A stretch of 64,000 nt of DNA, taken from positions 124,001 through 188,000 of the forward strand of contig OZ237748.1 of assembly GCA_965178125.1 (NCBI GenBank). Reading direction: 5' to 3'. How positions within the stretch are numbered: position 1 is the first letter of the stretch; every line of letters starts with the position of its first letter. The stretch comes from Bilabrum cf. latius (Eukaryota; Bigyra: Bicosoecida; Bigyra; Bicosoecida). Shown here piece by piece: positions 1-11,015 of this stretch. The notes beneath the pieces are model-generated. The model was not told the origin of the DNA and searched no databases. It saw only the letters and a program-made list of their open reading frames with translations. The translations under genes were made by a program, and so were the position numbers.

Positions 1-3000
1 TGGACGCACCACCGGTACGACTTCCCCGAGCAGCCCCTCCATCCTCTCCACGGTCATGCCCGGCTCCGGCTCAACGAACGTGCGAATGTTCGACCTCTGC
101 TCGCCCGACAGCTCCGAGGCCTTCTTGCGGACTATCCCTTCAATCGCTGCAGCACACTGCGCCGAGGAGCCCCGCGATGATGACTCTTGAGCGCCTGCCT
201 CTGGTGCCGACGCGCGGCGGTGCGGGGCATCCGGGCCAGCACCAGAGATGCCCGCACCGCCCTGTCCCGCTCTGCTTCCAGGGCGCGAATCCGCTGCACT
301 GGAAGCGGATCCGTGCGACGAGTGGTCGCTGCAGGCCGCACTGGCAGCCGATCTCGAACCCTTGACGCCCTCCTACGCAACCCCTGTGCTCGACCGAGCG
401 GCTGCACGCGCGCTCGACCCCCTCGGCTGCGCGACGCCCTCCGGACACACGGCGTCCAGTATGCGCGTGGTCACGCTCGCGCGGAAGTCGCCCATCGACG
501 CAGGCAGGGTCACCACCCGCGAGCCAAGCTGATCGTCCAAGTGCTTCTGCAGATGTCCAATGAGCTCGTCGGTGAGGAAGTCGGGCTGGAACGGGTGAAG
601 CACCCTGCCAAAGTCACTCTCGCAGCCCCCCGGCGAGAAATGCACGGCAAACCTCCGCCGGAGGTCCGAGTGGCGCTTGCCCTTCTTGCTGTTGTCAATC
701 TTCTCCCTGAACATGCGTGCCTCGTCTACAATCCTGTCCGTGTAGTACGACAGCATCACGAATGTCCTGACCATTGTTGGCACCTCGGTGCGCCCTCCTG
801 TGGCGGGCCAGTCCTCCGATGGGCGCCCTTGCATGAATGCATCGGCAGCGCTGAATAGGGCCATGTCGTGCCCTCCCTGTTCCAACGGAATGACAATGAC
901 GTCCTGGCTGGCGGTGTTGTACCGCATGCAGTTGGTAATCGTGTTGAAGGCGTCCTCTGCCCCGCGCACGCTAGGCAGGTACTTTTCCGCCGGGCCGAGG
1001 GTGCTCGAGATCGGCGAGCCGCCCTGCCCGGTCGGCCTGAACTCGATGCTGAACAGCTCTATTTTCTGCCTGCGGGTGCTGCCCGTATCCCTGAGGTCTC
1101 GAAGGAACTCTGCCACCTGCGGCGCGCTGTCTCGCAGCAGCACGACCCACGCCAGCTTTGGCGCCGCCTCGTTGCGCGATCTGACCGTGTCACGGTAGTG
1201 CGTCTCGGCGAATGTGTCGGCCATCCGGAACGCATCGGCGATCGCTTCCGGCTGCACGGACACTGTGAGTCCCCTGAAAGGCACCTTTGTCGGGGCGAAG
1301 AACTCGAGCGGCCAGGCTCGCACGAGCGATAGGCACTCCTTGTTCCATGCATCCGCCTGCACCGGCTCCAGTACCTCCCTCAGGTATCGCTGCAAGTCGT
1401 GCACCCGAGTCCCGGCGCGGTCATTGGCGAGTGCAAGCTCGAGCGCCCCCCAGGCACTGCTGCCGCGGAAGGTCCCGTGCAGCAGGCGCCATGCGTTGTA
1501 GGCCAGCACGGCTGCGCTGGATGCAACCCCACAACGCATGTGCCCAACGACGGTGGCGGCAATCGCAGCCATGTCGGGTGCCTCTAGCCTTGCGATGATC
1601 TGCCTTCCCTTGGCTGCGAGCCATGCCCACGTGGCTGGCGGCAGGTTGCCGATGCCCTGCTGCGCCTGCTTCTCGGATGTCCACTGCATCGAGACGAGCA
1701 CACCTGGCAGTCCATCCCGCAGGCCATTAGCCTTGCAATCGTCCCAAGTGCTGCAGAGCTCTTTCATAGCCCAAAACGTGGGATCCGAAAAGTCCCACTG
1801 CGACGAGAGTGCCACCGACTCGGTGCAATTATAGCAAAACTGCGTGACGTCCTGAAGGGTGGGAACCTCCTCGCCATCGGCCGATGCAGCATCCCTTTCG
1901 ATCTGGTTCACGATGTGCCTGGCAATGCCGTGGACCGACACGCCCCAGTGCTTGACCTCGGAGAGAAAGTCGAACACTTTCTGCCGCAGCGCTGCTCCCT
2001 GCCGAGCGGACCCTCCTTGCAGGCTCAGCAACCGCGCAAAGTCCTCGTCGCTCCAGTCGATGCCAAATGTGTCGCGGGCAGTCGCTCGACTCACGAGGTC
2101 CGTTTCTTTCAGATGCGTCATCGTCAGCACGTTGAGGCTTGCAAGCCCGCACCAAATGTGGCCCTGCTCCATCCACAGGCTCAGAGGGGTTCCCTGCACG
2201 GCCATGTCACAAAGCGTCACGCACGCCGCTGCCGTCTGGCTTGCCGCCTGGCTTGGTGCGCCAGTGCTTCCCATCGCCTCGGGCAGCCCGCCCCTGGGCA
2301 TGCACTCGGTCTGCACCCTTGCCATGGCCAGAAGCATGCGCACCATGTCATCCTCGTCGGGGGCATCGTCTTTCCCCAGCGCCTCCCGGGCCTCCCGCAG
2401 GAGACACTCGTCACTGGCCCAGTCCGACTCGGCGGTGAGAAACACGAACCGATGCCACACGCTAGTCCGCGCGAGATCGAACCCCCGCTTGAGCAGCTGC
2501 CGCTCGATCGAGGCGTGGTTGCCGTCGGTCGAGCCGGTTCCGTACAGGTGCGTGCTGCCGGCGTGCTGCGCCGTCCTCTGCAGCGGGCTGCTAGCCCCAC
2601 CGTGGTAGTCGATGGCATCGGTGACGCGGCCTTCCTCGTCGTGCAGGTAGAAGGTCATGCAGTAGGTCCCTCTGCACCTTGTGTCCGTCAGGCCCGTCAC
2701 GTGATCCACCATCCTGGGGCTGACGCGCTGCAGCCCCTCGATCAGCCCCAGGAGCGCTTCCAACGTGCCCTCCCAGGCCACGGGGCCGTCTTCGCCCGGA
2801 ATGACGAGTGACAGCGCGACGGTCCCAGGCACACCAGACTCCTGCAATGCGTCCACGTGGGCGACAGCCTCCCTTGCCCAGGTCATAAAAGCCATGATGT
2901 CTTGATCGGCGTCAGCACCCGCGTCTTGCATCGGGACGGACGGCTGCGGGCCAGAATCGCCCCGTGCGGCAGCGCTCGAGCTGGAGGACGAAGAGATCTC

Positions 3001-5095
3001 GGTCCGCACGATGGCAGGCCCGTCCGCCCCCGCCCCCGACGCTGGCCCTGCCCCTGCCCCCGACGCTGGCCCAGGCCCCGACGCTGCCCCTGCACCCACG
3101 CCGTCTCTCTACGAGCAAGTGTAAAAGTCAAGCACGAGCCTGCTGTCCTTGTTCGACAAGCGGTGCCGCACGCTGCGCTTCAAAGCATCGCGCACCGCAG
3201 GCATTCGATGCACGAGGGCGGTGTTGCTGGTGCGGAACACCTCATCGTGCGGGATGGGCTCGTCTGCATCCGGCACGCGCGCGAGTGCATCTGCGGCGTG
3301 CTTGGCGGCGAGCAAGCAGCTGCCGACTGCCACGCCGCTGCGCGTGGCTCTGTCGAGAACCGCCGCATCGTTTAGACCCTTGGCCGCGAGCGGCATCCAC
3401 ACGACCGAGGCATCGTTCTGCTCGTTCTCGGCCCCAAGAGCCGGCCCTGCGGCCAGGGGCGTGCCCATGACCTTCTCCATGTCGCGGACGGCCTCCTGCA
3501 CGGCCCGAGGAGGATCCACGCACACCTGGCCGGCAACGAGAGCGGCAGGGCCGTTAGTCAGCATCTCGTTAGTCACAGCATCACCAGAGTCAGCAGCACC
3601 AGCAGCCACAGCAGCACCAGCCACAGCAGCAACCACCGGAGACCCAGCGGCTTGCTCGTGGCTTTCGAATCCCCTTGTCCTTTCCATGACCTCTCCAAAG
3701 CTCTCCATGGTAGCCAGGCGCGGACTCGCCAGGCATACGGCGGGGTCGAGGAGCCCCACCGACAGCGAGTCCACGGACCTCTGCAGGATGCCCCTGCTCT
3801 TCAGCTGCCCGGTGACGACGCGCCGATGCTACCGACGGACGCCACAGACCCCAGGCATGCTGGCCCCCGACTCGTTGAACTCGCGTATCGGATAGAGCGA
3901 GCCGTCCTCCAGGCTGGCAGCATCGGCTCCGCTCGCACCCGCCATCTTCACCAATGCGTGCGATTTGCCAAACCGCCTCATCGAGTTGTTGCAGTGAACG
4001 GCGGACTCCTGATGCAGCAGGTCGTACAGCCCTTTGGTCTGGTCGACGGCAGTGGAGGTGTGCTTCCATTGCACCTTGGCTGAGGGCAAAGCTGAAGCCG
4101 CGGACGCGACACGGACCGGGGTGGCGAGCTGCGGCACGAATCCGCCGTCCTTCGCCTCGGACACCGCGGCTGGCATGGGCGCCTGCGGGGCGGGCACCGC
4201 ACCGCCCTCTCCGACCCTCAGTTTCTTCGATGGCGCCTGCCCTCCTTCTGAGCCTGGCGGGGGAACCGGCCCGCGCTTGCGGCTGGTACGGTTGGTTGCA
4301 ACCGATCCTGTCTGCTTTGTAGCAGCAGCAGCTCCCATCGGCACCTGCCCAGATGCAGCTCCTCCTGCCTCCATCGTAGCAGCAGCAGCTCCCATCGGCA
4401 CCTGCCCAGATGCAGATGATCCTGCCTCCATCGCAGCAGCAGCAGCAGCCCCTATCGGCACCTGCCCAGATGCAGATGATCTTGCCTCCATCGCAGCAGC
4501 AGCAGCCCCCATCGGCACCTGCCCAGATGCAGATGATCTTGCCTCCATCGCAGCAGCAGCAGCCCCCATCGGCACCTGCCCAGATGCAGATGATCCTGCC
4601 TCCATCGCAGCAGCAGCAGCAGCCCCCATCGGCACCTGCCCAGATGCAGATGATCCTGCCTCCATCGCAGCAGCAGCAGCAGCTCCCATCGGCACCTGCC
4701 TAGCTGCAGCTCCTCCTGCCTCCATCGCCGCAGCAGCAGCCCCCATCCGCACCTGCCTAGCTGCAGCTCCTCCTGCCGCCATCGCAGCAGCAGCAGCCCC
4801 CATCCGCACCTGCCCTGATGCAGATGATCCTGCCCCCATCGCAGCAGCATCAACAGCTCCCATCGGCACCTGCCCAGATGCAGATGACCCAGTCTCCATC
4901 GCCGCAGCAGCAGCAGCAGCAGCAGCTCCCATCGGCACCTGCCCAGATGCAGATGACCCAGTCTCAATCGCAGCAGCAGCAGAAGCAGCAGCAGCCCCCA
5001 TCCGCACCTGCCCTGATGCAGATGATCCTGCCCCCATCGCCGCAGCAGCAGCCCCCATCCGCACCTGCCCTGATGCAGATGATCCTGCCCCCATC

Positions 5096-5146
<51 letters not shown>

Positions 5147-6159
5147 CCCATCGGCACCTGCCCAGATGCAGATGATCCATGGGCTGCAATCCGGCGAGCC
5201 GTCTTGGATGACTGCCGTCTGCGGCGCGCCTTGGATATCTTCAAAGCAGGCGTGCTGCGGACAGCAATCACCTCAATGGTCAGGACTTCCCTGCCTCGGC
5301 CGACCACGGTCTGACCCTCGATCATGTGGCGTGGTGGTGCGACCGGCTGCAGGTCTTGGATCTTGGCGTTGCTTGCATTGCCTTCACTCCTTTCTACCGT
5401 CGGAGTAGCGGCAGGAGCTGGGGTCTTGGCCTCGCCCTCACCCTCCCTTTCTCTCGCCCCTGAAGCCGCAGCGGAGGAAGAAGAGGATGAAGATGAAGAA
5501 GAGGATGAAGAAGAGGACGAAGAAGAGGATGAAGAAGAGGATGAAGAAGAAGAAGAAGAGCTGGACAAAGCAGGAGCAGAGGATGGCAAGGCCGGCACAG
5601 CGGCTCTGTCCCTGCTAGATCCGCTCATCCCCTTGCCCTTGCCCTTGCCCATGCCCCGACCCCCCTGCCTGGCGCCTCCGAGCAGGTACCCCGACCTGGA
5701 CTTGCCCTTGGACCGGCTCCGAGTCCGCCCCCTCGAGGGCTTCTTCTTCGAAGCGAGGATCCCACCCCGATGCATGGATGCTTGCGTGGCCATCCTCTTG
5801 CGCCGGAGCTGCTCCGACGCTGAGACGCTCGTTCCGCCCGCCGCGGCGGTACCGTCGCGCATGGGCCCCGCCGCCGCCCCGCCGGCGCTAGCCGAATTCG
5901 CCACGCTCCCGCCGTCAGACAGGTGCTTGGTCTCGACGCCGAGCGGGGAGGTGACTTGTTCTTCCTTGCCGCTTCGGTTGGTTCCATCGGATGCCGGCGA
6001 GCGGCGACTGCCCGAGGCGGGCGCTGCCGAGGCAGAGCCGTGCCCAGCTGACGTCGAAAGCATCCCAGCCTGGGCTTGCCCGTGCGCGGCACGTTGCGGA
6101 GACTCTTGCTGGGACTCGCCAGCTCGTTCTAGCGTGACTCCTCCTTCCCCCGGCCCCAT
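1..6159 (-). CDS. large repeat-rich protein of unknown function, 3' end outside window
   Basis: One reading frame runs from about 6219 to the left edge, interrupted only by TAG at 3829-3831, 3109-3111 and 373-375. Beyond the last TAG it stays open to base 1. The first in-frame ATG is at 6159. A possible splice acceptor (CTTCCGCAG) lies just upstream near 6205, so a 5' exon may exist. The N-terminus is rich in Ser, Ala, Gly and Arg. A poly-Ser tract follows, then about 18 imperfect repeats (core SASGQVPMG plus an Ala run), then a less repetitive region of about 1,100 codons containing segments such as MVDHVTGLTDTRC and FAVHFSPGG. I recognise no domain. Decayed copies at 8893-9352 and 15170-15480 show a multicopy family. 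The reading frame is well supported; the function is unknown. Confidence 0.7.
4318..5190 (-). repeat. coding minisatellite, about 18 units of 42-60 bp
   Basis: Imperfect tandem units inside the first gene encode an Ala run followed by MEAGSSASGQVPMG-like peptides. Unit length changes in multiples of three through the Ala-encoding CAG/CTG runs, so the frame is kept. The longest run, at about 5096-5145, is an uninterrupted trinucleotide tract of some 16 triplets. Confidence 0.9.
5463..5566 (-). repeat. poly-serine coding tract
   Basis: A purine-rich stretch on the + strand encodes more than 30 consecutive serines in the minus-strand gene. The acidic Glu/Asp reading on the + strand is its shadow. 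Confidence 0.85.
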
Positions 6160-6219
6160 TGCTGGGTCACGAGAGCGGCGCTGCGGCTCGCTCGCGCTGC
6201 CGTCCTGCGGAAGGGGCAA

Positions 6220-7554
6220 TCAGGAGTCACACAGAAGCGTTCGTACCGAAACAAAGGGTCCTGTGGTTACAATACCGATGAAATCATCCATTACATAGCC
6301 GATAAATACCACTCCGCGCCTGTATCACCGCGAAATCTGCCGTCCGGGAAAATCGAGCAAGTGCGCGGCGACGGTGACGGGCCACCCTGCTCGCGCCGGT
6401 CCCGGCCGTCTCCGTCTTCATTACCTCGCAATGAAACCTATCATTGGCCCTGATCAACGAGATCGGAACGGATCCGGCGTAGAACCGCGGTGTTCGAAGC
6501 GGTGCGGCGTCTCCCAGAACGTGCTCGCCCAACATTCAAACCGCGGAGAATCAGGCAGGTTCTACCTCCAGCAGCCGTTATAGCGGGATCCAAGAAGCAT
6601 GCATACGGGCACTAGTATCTCACGAATGAAGTCATCGCACCCGTTGGGCCAGACGATGCGGCTGACCGCTTCGAATGTGAATCAGGGCCGTCCATGCTTG
6701 GGCAAAATCTCAGGGTTCTGTATATCCTTGAAACGAGGAGAAAATCGATGCAATTGCCACGTGTGGCAAGTACAAGCAAAGTATGTTCCTGTGCTGGCGC
6801 CTATTTCGGGTAGCAGACTTCCCAATGGATGCCAAAGTGTGAAGGTGTAGCCAGGCTGTCACGACCCCACCAATCGAGCCGTGCGATTTGGCAATCTGAT
6901 TAAAATGGCTCAAGCGTCGAAAGCGGCGAATGTATGGACGCGAACGGCCCCTGCATGCGCCACACGGCCCAACGAAGCGTAGTAGGCTGGCCGAGCCTAC
7001 CACTGGGCATTCGCGGTCCATTGCAGTCCTTTTTGAAGCGTTTGAAGGGAAGAATCGAACATTGCATCGATACAGAGCTTAGGCGCAAACGATACGCGTG
7101 GAAAGTAAGCTCAAACGTAGTGAAATGCGTTCGTACAATACTCTATCGGCGCGGTGGCGCCACACGGCACTGCATGCACCAGAGCCGCCGGCGGGCGATC
7201 CGGGGATGCCGATGCGCATCCTGCTGCCTGCATTCAACGGGTGCGCATGGAGTGCGTGCGATTAGTAAAGCTTATGATACATACGATCGATCGATCGATG
7301 GATGCTGACTGATGTGTATGGCACAAGGCAAGCATGCATCCGAGCGTGGCACCGCCCGCGCTGCCGAGCGCCTCGGCGGCTCCACCCACAGTGTCGGCCC
7401 CACTCCAGCCGCCCGCTCGCAATTCACCACGTTGGACGCCGCAGCAGCAACGACCCATCCGTACCTTGACAAGCGCATCACAGCATCGAGTCAGAGCCCG
7501 CGCCGGTCGCAGGCTCCCAGCGGCCTCATCCCACCGGGCCTGACCTAGCGAGCC
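6220..7554. other. intergenic region, no gene recognised
   Basis: About 1.3 kb lies between the start of the repeat-rich gene and the end of cyclophilin. It contains only short ORFs without recognisable domains, and base composition is lower in GC than the flanking genes. A short (CGAT)n run lies near 7284. It probably holds the promoter of the minus-strand repeat-rich gene. Confidence 0.5.
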
Positions 7555-8165
7555 TCACTCGACCACGCCACAGTCCACGATCTCGATGGTGGACAGGGGG
7601 GGGCCGTCGGCGGGGTTGCCCTGGGCCTCGATCTTGTCGCAGACGCCCACGGTCTCCTCGGTGGCGTGCCCGAAGACCATGTGCTTGCCGTCCAGCCACG
7701 AGCACGGCACGAACGTCAGGAAGAACTGGGAGCCGTTCGTGTCCGGGCCGGCGTTGGCCATCGAGAGCATGCCGCGCTTCGTGTGCTTTACGGCGAAGGA
7801 TTCGTCTTTGAAGGTCCTCCCTGGCAGATTAATATATTAATCGAAAGAAACAAGAGCAACAGGAAAGAGCGAGAAGTAAAGGCGAGAGGAAGCGAGAGCC
7901 GGAGGCGCAGCGATCGGCACCCCATGTTCTCACCGTAAATGGACATGCCGCCGGTGCCGTTGCCCTTGGTGAAGTCTCCGCCCTGGGCCATGAAGCCCTT
8001 GATGACGCGGTGGAACTTGCTGCCCTTGTATCCGAAGCCCTTCTCGCCCGTGCACAGCGCCCTGAAGTTGGCCGTGGTCTTGGGGTTCTTGTCGTCGTAC
8101 AGCTCGAACTCGATGCGCTGCGCGGGGCCTCCGCCAATGCTGATGTCAAAGAAGCAGTTCGACAT
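7555..8165 (-). CDS. cyclophilin A-type peptidyl-prolyl isomerase
   Basis: Two exons (8165-7934 and 7820-7555) are joined by a 113-bp intron with donor GTGAGA and acceptor TGCCAG. The spliced product is 165 residues, the usual size for a single-domain cytosolic cyclophilin. The catalytic core [15 protein letters not shown] and the C-terminal [10 protein letters not shown] segment are present. It catalyses cis-trans isomerisation of X-Pro bonds and is the family target of cyclosporin. The stop is TGA at 7555-7557. No TAG codon and none of the dispersed motifs occur in it, unlike the large neighbouring genes. The start at MSNCFF is fixed by family length. Confidence 0.96.
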
Positions 8166-8892
8166 TGCTCTAGCTGTCCTTTTCTTCTGCGAGATACGGC
8201 TTAAGATGCACAGCTGGGTGAGCCAACACAGGTAGCCTTGCAAGAGCTAGGGACTGCAAAAGGAGCGCTCACCGCGCGTCAAATTGATTAGGCTCATTCA
8301 ACCAAACATGCAAGAAGACAGGCTGTCCGTGATGCAGCTGAGCAGCAGCTTGCAGCAATACACGAATCAAGCCACACAACCCAAAGTTCCCCTCCACACG
8401 TTGATGTACTGTAGGCCAGCAACTTGGCCATCTACCACGAGGAACGCATCAATCAACAAATCCTAAAATCAATGGTGGTTCTTGTAAGCTTGGACGTCAG
8501 CGCATTACCGGTCGATCATGTGCTGGAACAACCAATCCAGCGATCACTTCAAGCCGGGCTCAAACAAGGGGGCAACACTCGCAGTGCTTCGACCGGCTGG
8601 ACTTGCACTATTAGCAACAAACTATAGAGATCAATTCGCCAAAGAATGCTCGATCAGGCAATGCTACTCACCCTTGTTGAAATGACTGCAACGGATCGAC
8701 ATTGAACAATTGTTTTTCATATGACCCCAACAGGGGCAAGTATAGCGGAACGTACCCCTGCAGGATGCGCGGCGCAAATGCGAAGCTCGATGGTGTGTTT
8801 GGTATCATCAAGTAATTCTAGCATCTTGAAAGCGATGGTTAGGCCCTTCAAATATCCGACTGAGAGTTTGCGCGAGTCGGACCGGAGGATAC
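8166..8892. other. intergenic, nothing recognised
   Basis: This is the upstream region of cyclophilin. I see no coherent ORF, RNA gene or repeat in it. Confidence 0.4.
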
Positions 8893-9352
8893 GTGGGTTG
8901 TATAGCAGGCAAACACCAGAGAGAGCTGGAGGCACGGTCCCGAGAATTCCATCGGGCGATCAGGGCCGAAACCCCAGCTGCAGCCGCTATTCGGACGGTA
9001 GATGACTGCCAAGACAAAGCAGGCATCGTCAAGATCCAGGCTCTGCAGCCGGTTGACCCACCACGCCAGAGGATCGAGGGACAGGACCTGCAGCCGGTCG
9101 ACCCACCAACACCAGAGGATCGAGGGACAGGACCTGCAGCCGGTTGACCCACCAATACCAGAGGATCGAGGGACAGCACCTGCAGCCGGTCGACCCACCA
9201 CGCCAGAGGATCGTGGGACATGACCTGCAGCCGGTCGACCCACCACGCCAGAGGATCGAGGGACATGACCTGCAGCTGGTCGACCCGCCACGCCAGAGGA
9301 TCGAGGGATAGGATTTGCAGCCAATCGACCCGCCACGCCAGAGGATCGTTGG
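8893..9352 (+). pseudogene. decayed copy of the repeat-rich gene family
   Basis: Reading + near 9020 gives a peptide (KIQALQPVDPPRQRIEGQ) that closely matches KIQDLQPVAPPRHMIEGQ in the first gene of the window. The match then amplifies into a 45-bp tandem array. Single-base length differences between units, and a TGA near 9145, break the frame, so this looks like a relic. Confidence 0.65.
9040..9352. repeat. 45-bp minisatellite, about 7 units
   Basis: The unit contains CCAGAGGATCGAGGGAC followed by a CTGCAGCCGGT-type segment. Copies differ by point changes and by one-base indels. The array was amplified from the 15-residue segment of the decayed gene copy. Confidence 0.9.
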
Positions 9353-9888
9353 CTCGACTCGTGATCACAGTCGCAGCTGATCCTTCCTGCGCGCTGCCCC
9401 TGGCGAGGAGTTGGTGATTGTCGCTAAGGTGGGAGCTGCAGAACGGCAGGTCTGGTCTGCCAGCGGGCGTGTGTTCTCTCCTGATCGGTGGCTGACGGCT
9501 GGGTGCGCGCCTGCCGGGGCATGCCCTGGAGGGTTAGAGGGCGGCAAAGCCAAGGTAGCAGCAGCAGCACCAGCAACCAGCAACCAGCCGCGAGCGGTGG
9601 GTCGGCGCCTGGATATCGCTCGGTGAGTCGGTCCGCTGTACCGCTGCCGTGCACGTCGATGGTGCAGGTCTCAATGAAGACCGCAAGGACGGCGACAGCA
9701 TGGATGGCCACGATGACGAGTAGCCCGATGAGGAGCTGCTGGCGCTCAAGAGGATCAGATCAGGGGCCTCTGCCACACACGACCTGCGTGTGTCCGTTCC
9801 TGAGAGCACGCCGGGGTATGATTGCCGGCCGTCGAGCGGCGCGCGGCGGCTGCCGCTGCACGTGTTTGCTGTGAGCGATGCGGTACAG

Positions 9889-10036
9889 CGGCGTGGATCA
9901 GCAGTCGAGGGAGCCAGGCCAGTGACGCGTGGATCAGCAGTCGAGGGAGCCAGGCCAGTGACGCGTGGATCAGCAGTCGAGGGGGCCAGGCCAGTGACGC
10001 GTGGATCAGCAGTCGAGGGGGCCAGGCCAGCGAAGT
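9889..10036. repeat. 36-bp minisatellite, 4 units
   Basis: Nearly identical units contain GTGGATCAGCAGTCGAGGG followed by GCCAGGCCAGTGACGC. All six frames stay open across it, so the ORFs here are repeat artefacts. Confidence 0.9.
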
Positions 10037-10281
10037 ACGAGCGGGAGCGGCGGCTGGGGAGGGTTGAGGGCGGAGTAGAGAGGGGTGGTAGTTCACCAAG
10101 CGGGTGAGGGAATAGTGGACGAGGAGATGATGGGTGGAGTCATCTGGTTGACACGGCGGATTGAAAGGAGGAGGCACAGGCCGGGCAGGTGAAGGTGCGG
10201 GCGTGTGGGTGACGAGTGACCCATACGTGGGATCGGATCACGGAACAGCATGCGGATGACGAGGTTGGAAGGTCGCCATTA

Positions 10282-10345
10282 GGCTAATATTTGAGTGGCA
10301 ATCAAGTCGCGTGCCATTCGGGCGCTGAGGGGCAGCGCTCGCCCC
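10282..10345. repeat. dispersed repeat, copy 1 (partner at 25849)
   Basis: The 60-odd bases share the core GCAATCAAGTCGCGTGCCAT and flanking sequence with 25849-25912 at roughly 85% identity by eye. Both copies lie outside genes. Confidence 0.75.
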
Positions 10346-11015
10346 TCGATCCGGATTCGTTGTGCACCGCTGTCGGGTCGGTTACGGGTAAAATGACTGC
10401 CAAGAAGAACAGCTATTGTGTTTAACCTAAGGTCTCGAATGGTCTAGTACACTGTAATGCGAAATGGATGGCCGCATGGACGGATGGGATGGCAGGATCC
10501 TTCGAACCACTTCAGTGAGATTCGACTGCATCAGTTTTTGGGGTGTGATCCAAATGGATTTGACTTGTACTTGAATGTTAATTCAGTTCAACGAGAGCTA
10601 GACATCGGATGTGTGGCATCATAAAACGAGACTTTTAGGGTTAGCCCGTGTCTACCAAATGATGCCAGAGGGTGCGAGGCACTGCGAGCAACCTAGTCTC
10701 GTAAATAAACAGACATGGCAAAACCTGACAAAGTTGTGCCTGTGCGCGACCCTTGACCGGACTGACCGGGGCTGGGAAGAGCACGTGCACTACTCCGCCG
10801 AGGAGGAGGGGGCCGGGAGGGTGGGCAACAAAAACTACCCAATCTCCGCCCCTCTCGCGAACACAGAGAGTGAATCCGCGCGTCGTATAACACGCCAATC
10901 CGTTGGCCTGGTCGCATCTTCCCAATAACGGCCGCAAGCGGAACCTGGATCTACCCACGCTCCCACTCTGGCATCGACACCGAACCCCATACGGGCGTTA
11001 GGATCATCAAGGACA
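10346..11015. other. intergenic with a dispersed repeat at about 10830-10925
   Basis: The segment carrying CAATCTCCGCCCCTCTCGCG is related to 14925-15010 (CAATCTCCGGCCCTCTCCTG) over about 90 bases. Nothing coding is recognised before the end of the downstream minus-strand gene at 11016. Confidence 0.5.

Noticed and set aside
4034-5314. Long + strand ORF rich in Ala, Pro and Cys
   Set aside because: It is the antisense shadow of the coding repeats of the minus-strand gene, whose frame extends much further in both directions.
5463-5566. Acidic Glu/Asp-rich + strand protein
   Set aside because: It is the reverse of the poly-Ser tract in the minus-strand gene.
9040-9352. CRISPR-like array
   Set aside because: Units are contiguous with no variable spacers. 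It is a minisatellite grown from a gene relic. The same holds for 9889-10036 and 28190-28541.
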